Source: Desulfurellaceae bacterium bin18 (lineage in GTDB: Bacteria; Desulfobacterota; Binatia; Bin18). From it: a stretch of DNA of 64,000 nucleotides. The notes under the pieces are model-generated. The model searched no databases and was not told where the DNA came from. It saw nothing but the letters and a program-made list of their open reading frames with translations. The position numbers were made by a program, and so were the translations under genes. Where the stretch lies: positions 1 through 64,000 of the forward strand of contig MPMI01000021.1 of the NCBI GenBank assembly GCA_002238415.1, written 5' to 3'. This document shows positions 26,235 to 33,528 of the stretch, piece after piece (within the stretch, counting starts at the first letter, position 1; each line of letters opens with the position of its first letter).

Positions 26235-28297
26235 GGCCTACTCCCGAAGTAGTCATTGGTCACATGCACTTCGTAGTTAGCGCTGTCTTCTCGTCCGTAT
26301 GGGTGCAAGGTATACATACGTCCAAATCTACCTCGAAGCCGTTCAAACAACGGTCCGTCGGGATCAATTTCTGAGTTCGTAGTCAAAATGATAGTCTGGT
26401 GACCGGTCAAATAAAGTTTGTCAAGCACGCTGTCTTTGACCTCCTTATCGAGACGGCCCAAGGGAGTATCGACGACCAAGGGCGGTGCGACCTTCGCCAA
26501 ACGACGAAGTGCTTCGTAAAAGGCTAACATACGTACTTGGCGCTGACCGGCGGATGTATTCGCTCCTTCCCAGGACGATCTTTCGCTACCGCGTCCAAGT
26601 AACCAGCAGTTCCAGTTCTCATCAAACTCCATTCCCAAGAATTCTCGCTGGCGTTCCGTGATTTCTGTCCACAGGTCTCCAACATGCTCAGAAATCTTCT
26701 GCCGAAGCTGGTCAGCCGCACGAACACGAATCTCTTTTGTCGCCTCACGATAGGACGCCGCTAAGGCAGCCAAGTTTCTACCTTGCCGTGCCTTATTCGC
26801 CAAATTCGTTAGGTTTGTCTCTTCCCGTTTCTGTTCCTGAAGATTGCCTTCGAGTGCTAGGATTTGTTGCTCTGTGTCTTTCTTTTTGTTCTCCAAGTGA
26901 CCAAACTGTGAGGTCAATTCTCCGCGCCGTTTGTGCAGCTTCGCCCCAAGTTCCATTGTCCCGGCATCTTGTTTAAGTTGTCTGATTCTTCCATCAATTT
27001 CTCGTAGATCCGCGTCAATAGATTCCACTTGTTCGCATAATTCTGTGACACCCGGTAAAGAATTTGTTCCAGTCTCCAACCTGACTCTGATCTGCGCACT
27101 CCGATCATTGCGGTCGGTTATAAAAATATTTTCTGCCATTCCTTCAGGCGGTGGATGAAATAAACGATGGAGGGCTTGCTCTAAACGAGCGGCGTAGAAA
27201 GCGTAAACATCGTCCGTCAGTCGGTACTCAGATGGCACTTTCTCAAAAACATCTTGCTTTACTTGAGGAATCTTCGGCTCAACTGTCGCCCGACTACTTT
27301 CCCATTCTCTACGTTTCTCTTCTCGAATAAGGTCATTGTGCAGCTCATTACGATAGCCCCCCATTAAGGCTACTGGCATAGCTTGTTCCCATGCCGATGT
27401 TAGCTCCGTTTCGAGCTTAGCCTTGGTTTCCGCCAACTCTGTTCGAGCTGTCTGTACTCGATTTAATTCTTGCGGGTCAACAGCTCCAATGCTTTTGAGC
27501 TGCTCCTCCACTTCATCAAGTTCCGTTTGGTTTTCAGATAGCTCAAGTTCAGCGCTTTTTAGCTCGTCCTTCAAGGCGATGAGTTTCTTTTCTGTCGTGA
27601 CGATCTGCCCAGATATATCGGCAAGTTTCTGTGCCGCTTCATATTCTCCAGAAGCATTGAACACACGCGGAATTTTATTTTGAATCAGATTGCGCAAGTC
27701 GGTCTCAAGTTCGTCGTAGGACCACAGCCCCAATATGCGGCTGATACCTTCGACGATTTCCTGTTGTCCCAAGTTGAAATTTTGACCTCGCTCCGCGTCG
27801 AAAAAGAAGAACCGAGCCAAATGTCGAGGGAGGAGTGTATCTCGTAGTTTGGCCAAGTGCCTTTCCTCTTCAATTCGCCCGGACCCGTCAGTACGGTCTG
27901 CATAAGAGCGCCATACTGGCGACGAATTCGGCCGATGACGAATCTCCCTAACCAGTACGGCCTTTCGACTCCCACCGCCTGTCTCGCCGTGTTGGGAAAT
28001 TTTGACCTGGAGCCGGACGGTATCTTTACCTTCAGCTTGGGCTCGTCGGTTCAGTGATCTCTCGAATACGAATCGTGTCGCTTCGGAGGCTGGTTCTACT
28101 TTTTTGAGGTCACCAACACCGGCTTCCCCGACCACCGCGAGATACAGCGCCCGGAGCAAGTGCGTTTTCCCTGCACCATTCTTCCCACCGATGAGAATGC
28201 CGCAATGGTCCTCCACTGTACCGAAATTAAAGGTATGCTCACCATAATAAGGGCCAAAATTCTCCAGCGTGAGCTCATCAATGTAGACATCAGGCAT
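26231..28297 (-). CDS. dndD: DndD SMC/Rad50-like ATPase of DNA phosphorothioation
   Basis: 688 aa. Walker A GGKNGAGKT is at 37-45 after ELTLENFGPYYGEHTF. Long coiled coils occupy about 210-300 and 410-500. The ABC head is completed by NTSAGQRQVRMLAFYEAL, Walker B PPLVVDTPLGRLD and the final IILTTNSEID. DndD is thought to remodel DNA for sulfur insertion by the DndCDE complex. It overlaps dndC by 8 bp and the DndE fusion gene by 4 bp. Confidence 0.93.
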   Translation of the reverse strand: MPDVYIDELTLENFGPYYGEHTFNFGTVEDHCGILIGGKNGAGKTHLLRALYLAVVGEAGVGDLKKVEPASEATRFVFERSLNRRAQAEGKDTVRLQVKISQHGETGGGSRKAVLVREIRHRPNSSPVWRSYADRTDGSGRIEEERHLAKLRDTLLPRHLARFFFFDAERGQNFNLGQQEIVEGISRILGLWSYDELETDLRNLIQNKIPRVFNASGEYEAAQKLADISGQIVTTEKKLIALKDELKSAELELSENQTELDEVEEQLKSIGAVDPQELNRVQTARTELAETKAKLETELTSAWEQAMPVALMGGYRNELHNDLIREEKRREWESSRATVEPKIPQVKQDVFEKVPSEYRLTDDVYAFYAARLEQALHRLFHPPPEGMAENIFITDRNDRSAQIRVRLETGTNSLPGVTELCEQVESIDADLREIDGRIRQLKQDAGTMELGAKLHKRRGELTSQFGHLENKKKDTEQQILALEGNLQEQKREETNLTNLANKARQGRNLAALAASYREATKEIRVRAADQLRQKISEHVGDLWTEITERQREFLGMEFDENWNCWLLGRGSERSSWEGANTSAGQRQVRMLAFYEALRRLAKVAPPLVVDTPLGRLDKEVKDSVLDKLYLTGHQTIILTTNSEIDPDGPLFERLRGRFGRMYTLHPYGREDSANYEVHVTNDYFGSRP

Positions 28298-29582
28298 TTT
28301 CGAGCGTTGCCTTTTCGTGTTCCATATCGTCTTTCAGGATGTTCAGCATATCGTCCGGTAGGCCAGGGGCACGATGGCGCTCGCTATGTTCTTCAACTTT
28401 TGCAAGTAGACGCCGTAAGGTATCCGCACGGATGCCTTTCTCAGCTACAACCTCCTCCTCCAGGTCTCGTAGCCGGTTTACTTCCTTCCAGTCCTTCATA
28501 ATAATTCCTCTCTGACGAGTGACAATACGTCCTACACCACCGCCATCATCGGGTTGACGGGCGGCTTTCCAATGCTTCTGAATAAGAAATAATTCATCCT
28601 CGCTAATAACTTTCAGGCCGGTCTGCTCCTGTAATTTGAGGAGCTTAGTCAACAATTCGCGACGGGCAGTCATAGTAAGCGGACCAGGACCATCGCTTCC
28701 GTTCATCCGCCTCATATCTCGTTTTCCATTCTCCGGGTTACGATAGTGTATAAGCGTCTCCCTGAATTCGAGCAGGTCCTCCATGCGTTCGTCACCACTC
28801 GCAAGCAAGCCTTCGCTTGCCTTATCACGCTCGACGACTGTGCAGGTCCAACAGCCGAACCGGCTCTTGCCACAACTCGGGGTGCTCGTGTCAATTTGGA
28901 TTGGGCATTCACCGCTTCGTGCATAGAGCGCAAACAAAGATCGGTTGCTTTCCCCCCATGGATTCGGATTTTGCAATAAGTAAGTCCACACCTCTTCCGT
29001 CCTCAGAAACTCGATTGGATTGGACACCCACACACGGGGTAAGTCCGGGTGGCGATGGAGCCCATTACGTGATTCACGGCCCGCCATTGTCTGCGCCCGG
29101 CTGCTACTCTCAGCGCGTCGTGCACCAAGGTGCAGAATTGCCTCGCCCCAGTGACCAAGACGTTGCTGAACAAAGGTAGTGACCGGATCAATCTTCATGC
29201 GCTGTGTGCACCAGCGAAAGACGCGATTCGGCGGCGGATATCCACGTCCAATGATGTTGACCCAAAATGACTGGTCAGCGGAGGGGCGAAGGAGATTGAC
29301 ATCTATACGCATACCGTTCTTTTCCGAACACTTGCGCATCTTCTCCAAGGTTCCTTCGACCATTTCAACAATGGCAGGGATTTCGACTCGGGTATCTGTG
29401 CAAAGGACGGAGATAGGCTTTGTTCGTCTTTCTATCGGAAACGAAAGGACAGTATCGAAGATGAGCGAGGCGAGCATGGTGCTGTCCTTCCCCCCACTAA
29501 ACCCCACAAGCCAAGGCCGGTCGTCCTCTAGGTAGAGCTGTCGTAACACGCTCTTAATATCTTCGTATGTATTCATGTCCAT
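28290..29582 (-). CDS. dndC: DndC phosphorothioation sulfurtransferase (PAPS-reductase-like)
   Basis: 430 aa. The PP-loop SGGKDST at 29-35 activates the DNA backbone with ATP. The cysteine cluster segment (GECPIQIDTSTPSCG, then GCWTCTV) supplies the ligands for an Fe-S cluster as in DndC. The order C-D-E-B follows. No dndA cysteine desulfurase is nearby, so an IscS-type enzyme elsewhere must supply sulfur. The ATG at 29582 (or 29576) follows TAGGAC. Confidence 0.93.
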   Translation of the reverse strand: MDMNTYEDIKSVLRQLYLEDDRPWLVGFSGGKDSTMLASLIFDTVLSFPIERRTKPISVLCTDTRVEIPAIVEMVEGTLEKMRKCSEKNGMRIDVNLLRPSADQSFWVNIIGRGYPPPNRVFRWCTQRMKIDPVTTFVQQRLGHWGEAILHLGARRAESSSRAQTMAGRESRNGLHRHPDLPRVWVSNPIEFLRTEEVWTYLLQNPNPWGESNRSLFALYARSGECPIQIDTSTPSCGKSRFGCWTCTVVERDKASEGLLASGDERMEDLLEFRETLIHYRNPENGKRDMRRMNGSDGPGPLTMTARRELLTKLLKLQEQTGLKVISEDELFLIQKHWKAARQPDDGGGVGRIVTRQRGIIMKDWKEVNRLRDLEEEVVAEKGIRADTLRRLLAKVEEHSERHRAPGLPDDMLNILKDDMEHEKATLENA

Positions 29583-29659
29583 TGTCCTAAAGTAGTTCCC
29601 CTCACTTTTTCGGACTGACGGATTTTCTTAACAAGACTTTTCTACCAACGCGGTATTTA

Positions 29660-29932
29660 TTACGCTACACCCCGGCGCGTTTCCGCGAGTATCTCCGCTA
29701 CCCGTTCCTCGGTTCGAGCTGAGGATTTTCTGACTTCCAAGAGCATTTGCCCCATGTCGTGTAACATTGCCTGGGACTCCTGATGGTGACGAGCAGAGTC
29801 TTGCTTTGCCAGCACGACGAGCTGAGCCAGGTAGTTGGTCTGCTTGGTGAGTCCCTTGTCGTTCGCTTCCAGCGTCGCCAGCTTTTGGAGAATTTTATCC
29901 ATCTTCTTATGGATATTTGGTTGGCTGGCCAT
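29660..29932 (-). CDS. Small coiled-coil protein heading the Dnd operon
   Basis: 90 aa, ATG at 29932 with AAGGGAGAG upstream and a strong promoter. I do not recognise it. Heptad-like runs (KKMDKILQKLATLEANDKG, QTNYLAQLVVLAKQD, ARTEERVAEILAETRR) suggest a coiled coil. It lies 77 bp upstream of dndC on the same strand, so co-transcription is likely. A broken second copy lies at 30878-32966. Confidence 0.7.
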   Translation of the reverse strand: MASQPNIHKKMDKILQKLATLEANDKGLTKQTNYLAQLVVLAKQDSARHHQESQAMLHDMGQMLLEVRKSSARTEERVAEILAETRRGVA

Positions 29933-30010
29933 ACCGCGCCTCTCCCTTTAGTCCTCCGCTATAAAATCTTCTTGGGAGTCTGTCAATTTCGGATACCGCC
30001 CCTGTCTTCC
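29672..30010. repeat. Direct repeat copy 1 (gene, promoter and leader)
   Basis: About 339 bp, including nearly all of the 90-aa gene and its promoter, recurs almost identically in the same orientation at 30878-31100 plus 32925-33043. The two copies bracket a small plus-strand gene cluster. Confidence 0.92.
29958..29986 (-). promoter_or_regulatory. Sigma-70 promoter for the 90-aa gene and dnd operon
   Basis: On the minus strand, TTGACA (29981-29986), exactly 17 bp, then TATAGC (29958-29963), 25 bp before the ATG. Both boxes and the 17-bp spacing are kept in the second copy, though several spacer bases differ. Confidence 0.7.
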
Positions 30011-30102
30011 TGTGATAGGCCGCTGTTCCAACCTGCTGAACTGTCATGTCTACCTGAAGGGGAGCATTAAGAGAGCTTTATAGGAATAAAAGTCGTTCTT
30101 AA

Positions 30103-30131
30103 TTGACAATAAACTCTCTTATTGGTAGCAT
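30103..30131 (+). promoter_or_regulatory. Candidate sigma-70 promoter for the 30.2-30.8 kb genes
   Basis: TTGACA at 30103-30108, 17 bp, then TAGCAT at 30126-30131. It lies ~60 bp upstream of the first small gene on the plus strand. The 29933-30193 gap otherwise holds the minus-strand promoter of the 90-aa gene and the end of direct repeat copy 1. Confidence 0.55.
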
Positions 30132-30193
30132 TTAAGGGTCTTTGGAAAAGGAGGGGAATACAATGTATGGCAGAATAACGGGGAGGTCAGGTA

Positions 30194-30343
30194 GTGGAAC
30201 AAGAAAACCATGTAGAAGATGGGGGGCGAGTTGAGGGAACGCGGCTAGAGGTTGAGGAGAAACCGTGCCCCCCGAAGGAAACCTCGCCTTTGGAGAAAAT
30301 TGAACAAGAAACAAGAGTCGGCTCTATCGCTGACTCTGATTGA
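30194..30343 (+). CDS. Possible small acidic protein
   Basis: 49 aa from a GTG with GGGGAGGT upstream (VEQENHVEDGGRVEGTRLEV...). It is rich in Glu/Asp with no recognised domain. It ends 10 bp before the next gene. Confidence 0.4.
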   Translation: MEQENHVEDGGRVEGTRLEVEEKPCPPKETSPLEKIEQETRVGSIADSD

Positions 30344-30353
30344 AATATGAATT

Positions 30354-30590
30354 ATGCGAATCCAATTTGAATTTTCTGATGCCGCAGTAAAAGAGCTAGA
30401 CACATTGAAAGAAATCCTCAATGCGAAGTCTAGGGGTGAAGTAGTCAACCATGCTCTCGGTGTTCTCCGGTGGCTCGCAAACGAAAAATACGAGAAGAAG
30501 AACAAAATCATACTTGAGAGAAATGACTCTTCTCAAGTAGAAGTTGTGTTTCCCCAACTAGAATCGCTTGTGGAAGAGCAGGCTGCCTAA
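30354..30590 (+). CDS. Small ribbon-helix-helix-like protein
   Basis: 78 aa. MRIQFEFSDAAVKELDTLKE followed by ILNAKSRGEVVNHALGVLRW has the strand-helix-helix pattern and the spacing of RHH or CopG-type small DNA-binding proteins. It may regulate this small cluster. It lies between the two direct repeats. Confidence 0.5.
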   Translation: MRIQFEFSDAAVKELDTLKEILNAKSRGEVVNHALGVLRWLANEKYEKKNKIILERNDSSQVEVVFPQLESLVEEQAA

Positions 30591-30594
30591 TAGG

Positions 30595-30801
30595 ATGTTT
30601 GAGAGCCTGTTCCCTCCAGGGTTCACATTTGATCTCATCAGTTTTTTTATTGGGGCGGTGGTAGGAATACTCCTCTACGCTGTGGTTCTCAAGAACAAGG
30701 ATTTCCGATTTATCTTCCATTGGGGCGAGAGGGGTAAGATTGAAGTTGAAACCTCTAGCGGACCTGATGCCGTTTCTGGTGGTGAACGAGAAGACTTGTA
30801 A
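30595..30801 (+). CDS. Small single-pass membrane protein
   Basis: 68 aa. One transmembrane helix (LISFFIGAVVGILLYAVVL) precedes a charged soluble tail. The ATG lies 4 bp after the preceding stop, so it is probably translationally coupled. Function unknown. Confidence 0.5.
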   Translation: MFESLFPPGFTFDLISFFIGAVVGILLYAVVLKNKDFRFIFHWGERGKIEVETSSGPDAVSGGEREDL

Positions 30802-31111
30802 CTTTTGTTACTCCACTCAATTTTCTCATTCCTTCCGCTGCCACTTCTCACAAACGAGCACACATCATAACTCAGTGCCGGCGCGTTTCCGCGAGTATCT
30901 CCGCTACCCGTTCCTCGGTTCGAGCTGAGGATTTTCTGACTTCCAAGAGCATTTGCCCATGTCGTGTAACATTGCCTGGGACTCCTGATGGTGACGAGCA
31001 GAGTCTTGCTTTGCCAGCACGACGAGCTGAGCCAGGTAGTTGGTCTGCTTGGTGAGTCCCTTGTCGTTCACTTCCAGCGTCGCCAGCTTTTGCAGAATTT
31101 CACGGAATTTC

Positions 31112-32161
31112 CTAGTTGCCGGTGTCCTGATTGTTGTCTTCCACTCCCCCCAACACCACTCCCTGCTGGCTCTCCTCCCACACGAACGTGGCGTTTTTCC
31201 CGGCCTCGGGGAAATCAGGCATCGTACACCGGCCCTCCGCTCCGGTCACAAACCCTTGGTCGAATGCCTGCACGTAGAATGTCTGCGCGGCCACCTCTTC
31301 CCCATTGCGGATGAGCCGGGCCGTGCGCTCGCCCGTACCCAGGAGGCTCCAGTTAATGAGACTGGAAAAGCCATTGTCGATATCCCCGCACACCCCCGCC
31401 GTATCGGTCCGCTCCGAGCCCTGGAGCACGGTTTGTGTGAGGATGACCCCGGCCGAGTCGCTGAACTCCACGGCCAGCTCCCCCCCCAAACAGGACCACC
31501 CGGACACCACGCCAACGCCGCTCACCGTCGTCCCAGGGGCGGGGATTTCGAGATGCGCCCCGGCAGGAGCCAGCGGGGTGGCCTCACCACGGTTCAACGC
31601 CCCATCCCAGGTGGCGCTGAAGGTATAGGCCACAAAAAACAGGTCCGGCACATACGAGGGCTGCACCTGGGTGACCGTGCCGTGGCCGACCGTCTCCCAG
31701 GTGCCCTGACTCTCGGCGGCGATGCCGACGCCCTCGGTGGCCTCTACGTGCTCCGTGAAAGTGTAGGTGCAGCCCACCTGCGGAAACACCTGCCCCGCAT
31801 AACACGTGGCGTTGTCGTAACAGGCGGTGCCGTAGCTCCAGGCATGAAACAAATCCGGCGTGCCTTCATCCTGACAATAATACGCATACGAGAAAGCTGC
31901 TTCCGTGGCGTCCGCCCCACATACACCGCTCGGGACCGGATAGAACAGATGGACCAACTCCCCCGTACACCGCAGCGCCCCGCCCGTGGTGGTCGCTCCC
32001 TGGAACAGGAGCGTGGACCGATGAAAGGCTCTCTCCCAGTCGGGAATCGGGTTGCTCGTCCCAAAGCCTTCCACCGTCCCGCTCAAAGGCGCCGCCCACC
32101 CGGCCTGCGCCCAGAGGACAAGGGCCACCAGCCCGCCCGTCCATTGCCGTCGTAATTGCAT
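31112..32161 (-). CDS. Exported protein with one SGW-C domain, cargo of the insertion
   Basis: 349 aa from the ATG at 32161; a signal peptide ends near AGWAAP. The N-terminal ~200 residues show many cysteines and a beta-rich pattern (YYCQDEGTPDLFHAWSYGTA). A single SGW-C domain at ~200-310 (GVGVVSGWSC, VCGDIDNGFS, INWSLLGTGERTARLI) matches the two repeats in the gene at 102-1364. The stop codon lies within the left terminal inverted repeat. Function unknown; it is exported or surface-located by inference. No clear ribosome site is visible. Confidence 0.65.
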   Translation of the reverse strand: MQLRRQWTGGLVALVLWAQAGWAAPLSGTVEGFGTSNPIPDWERAFHRSTLLFQGATTTGGALRCTGELVHLFYPVPSGVCGADATEAAFSYAYYCQDEGTPDLFHAWSYGTACYDNATCYAGQVFPQVGCTYTFTEHVEATEGVGIAAESQGTWETVGHGTVTQVQPSYVPDLFFVAYTFSATWDGALNRGEATPLAPAGAHLEIPAPGTTVSGVGVVSGWSCLGGELAVEFSDSAGVILTQTVLQGSERTDTAGVCGDIDNGFSSLINWSLLGTGERTARLIRNGEEVAAQTFYVQAFDQGFVTGAEGRCTMPDFPEAGKNATFVWEESQQGVVLGGVEDNNQDTGN

Positions 32162-32237
32162 GGGCCTGTTGTAGGACGGGCCGCATTGTGCTGTCAATGA
32201 TTGACAACCCGCCCGCCACTGCGGCATAGCTACCCCC

Positions 32238-32744
32238 ATGATGGGAACCCTCTTCTTCTGGTTTATTGTCGGCCAGGCCCCCACCCTCGGGGACGTGCAC
32301 ATCGGCGGGGTAGATATCCCCCGGCCCTGGCCTGCTCCGTGCGTCGGAGTGCCGTATCCGCCGCCACCGCTCCCGCCTGAGGTGGTCATCCAATTCCGGG
32401 TCCTCTCCGAAGCCCCGACCCGTATCTGCGCCCGCGCGACCAACGGCACGGACCAACCACTGATCTATGGCTCTGGGTCGTTTCGCCTCGATCAATGGAC
32501 TTTGCCATATGGCTGGACCCCATGGTTCACCCCGCTCCCGGAGGGCGTGAACGTGGGGTTTACCCTGGAGGCCCGTTCCCTGCCCCCAGGTCTCTCCACG
32601 GAAACGCTCTTGCCGTATTTTGGCGGCACCCCGCCCCCTGGGCACTATCGGGTCTGCTTTGAGTATGACGACTGGGAACGGCATACGGAAACAGAACAGG
32701 AGGAAGCGTGCGGGGAGCGGTTTCCGTTAGGGGAGGGAATGTGA
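32238..32744 (+). CDS. Exported Pro-rich beta protein, cargo of the insertion
   Basis: 168 aa. A hydrophobic start (MMGTLFFWFIVGQAP) looks like a weak signal peptide. Strands such as PPEVVIQFRVLSEAPTRICA and PPPGHYRVCFEYDDW give an Ig-like or BsuPI-like look, with three cysteines. No family is recognised with certainty. It is divergent from the SGW-C protein, with a 76-bp gap that must hold both promoters. Confidence 0.5.
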   Translation: MMGTLFFWFIVGQAPTLGDVHIGGVDIPRPWPAPCVGVPYPPPPLPPEVVIQFRVLSEAPTRICARATNGTDQPLIYGSGSFRLDQWTLPYGWTPWFTPLPEGVNVGFTLEARSLPPGLSTETLLPYFGGTPPPGHYRVCFEYDDWERHTETEQEEACGERFPLGEGM

Positions 32745-33213
32745 CGCTGGGTACTGGCCCAATTTGACGCCCCACTGCCTAGTTTGCCGGGCTAAGTCGT
32801 TGATTTTCCAATGGCCCGAAAGCTTCAAACGGCTTAATTTGAAATTCAACTGCCTAATTAGACCAGTACCAGAGTACGCCAGAATGGAACGCAGGGGTCA
32901 ACACCTTAAACTATGAAATTCCGAAATTTTATCCATCTTCTTATGGATGTTTGGTTGGCTGGCCATGCCGCTCCTCTCCCTTCAGTCCTCCGCTATAAAA
33001 TCTTCTTGTGATGCTGTCAATTTCAGGAACTGCCCCGTCTTCCCCCCCTTGAGAACGGAAACTGAGCCGACCGGACCCGACCCACCCCGGCCCTGCGGGC
33101 CACCCCTCCCGAGAGGGGATAGAAGAGCAAGGCCCCTGCGTATCCAGCATCTGCTAGCGCTTGCCATTGCTGGACTCACACCGCCCGCCGTGGTAAGCGC
33201 TGAGGCTGGCTGG
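32745..33213. other. Gene-free stretch: element end, repeat remnant, half palindrome
   Basis: It contains the right part of the insertion (to 32924), the 5' remnant and promoter of the broken 90-aa gene (32925-33043), and a half copy of the ACCCACCCCGGCC palindrome (33079-33120). The last ~90 bp before the tRNA show no gene I can support. Confidence 0.7.
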
Positions 33214-33308
33214 GGGGAAGGATACGGCCCGGTGGCCGTACCGGTCTTCAAAACCGAGTTGCGTGGCGTAAGTTGCGCGGATGGTTCGACTCCATCCCTT
33301 CTCCGCCA
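33214..33308 (+). tRNA. selC: tRNA-Sec (anticodon TCA)
   Basis: 95 nt including an encoded CCA end. The acceptor stem has the 8 bp special to tRNA-Sec (GGGGAAGG with CCTTCTCC). The D arm is a 6-bp stem ACGGCC/GGCCGT with a tetraloop, and the anticodon loop CTTCAAA has TCA at 33248-33250. A long variable arm and the T arm GATGG-TTCGACT-CCATC follow. It reads UGA as selenocysteine and is convergent with selA. Confidence 0.95.
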
Positions 33309-33335
33309 TTTCCTCGTGACCGGCTTGGTCAGAAT

Positions 33336-33521
33336 ATGGAAACTATTGATGTCAAAGATATCCCTGAGCCGATTGCCCGCGGTTTGGAGATAGTCGCCGA
33401 AATGGCACGAAAGCTGACCGGTATAAAGGCCGATGGCCACAGTCGTATTCAACTCGGTGTGCGAAGCGGAACTGTGTACGGGACATTGAGTCGGAAGGAA
33501 CTGTACGGGGATGACAATTGA
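33336..33521 (+). CDS. Small protein between tRNA-Sec and selA
   Basis: 61 aa from METIDVKDIPEPIARGLEIV. It has a short helix-rich N-terminus and a strand-rich C-terminus (SRIQLGVRSGTVYGTLSRKE), resembling Phd/AbrB-type antitoxin ends, but no toxin partner is visible. It could be an orphan antitoxin. Confidence 0.45.
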   Translation: METIDVKDIPEPIARGLEIVAEMARKLTGIKADGHSRIQLGVRSGTVYGTLSRKELYGDDN

Positions 33522-33528
33522 ACGCGCC

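Larger units (their letters stand above)
31101..32924. mobile_element. 1.8 kb TIR-flanked insertion without a transposase
   Basis: The ends carry inverted repeats CGGAATTTCCTAG (31103-31115) and CTATGAAATTCCG (32911-32923), matching at 12 of 13 positions. AATTT occurs directly outside both ends (31096-31100 and 32925-32929), a likely 5-bp target duplication. The intact paralogous copy at 29660-29932 shows the uninterrupted target. The cargo is two divergent genes and no recognisable transposase, so it would be a non-autonomous element moved in trans. Imperfect direct repeats at 32756-32785 and 32831-32860 and a GTACTGG/CCAGTAC pair lie near the right end. Confidence 0.75.
30878..32966 (-). 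pseudogene. Second copy of the 90-aa gene, frameshifted and split by an insertion
   Basis: Bases 30878-31100 and 32925-32966 match the intact gene at 29660-29932 nearly base for base. A one-base deletion in the C-run near 30955-30960 shifts the frame, and a 1.8 kb element splits the gene near its N-terminus. The upstream promoter is still present, to 33043. Confidence 0.9.

Noticed and set aside
22626..29582. Ssp- or BREX-type system
   Set aside because: The DndD/DGQHR/DndE features and gene order fit Dnd better; there are no pglX/pglZ or sspA-like genes.
31040..32155. 371-codon plus-strand frame across the 1.8 kb element
   Set aside because: It runs across the element junction and is antisense to a gene with a proper signal peptide.
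21638..33308. Genomic island integrated at tRNA-Sec
   Set aside because: The A+T-rich region lies on the 5' side of the tRNA, no integrase is seen, and I found no duplicated tRNA 3' end near 21.6 kb.
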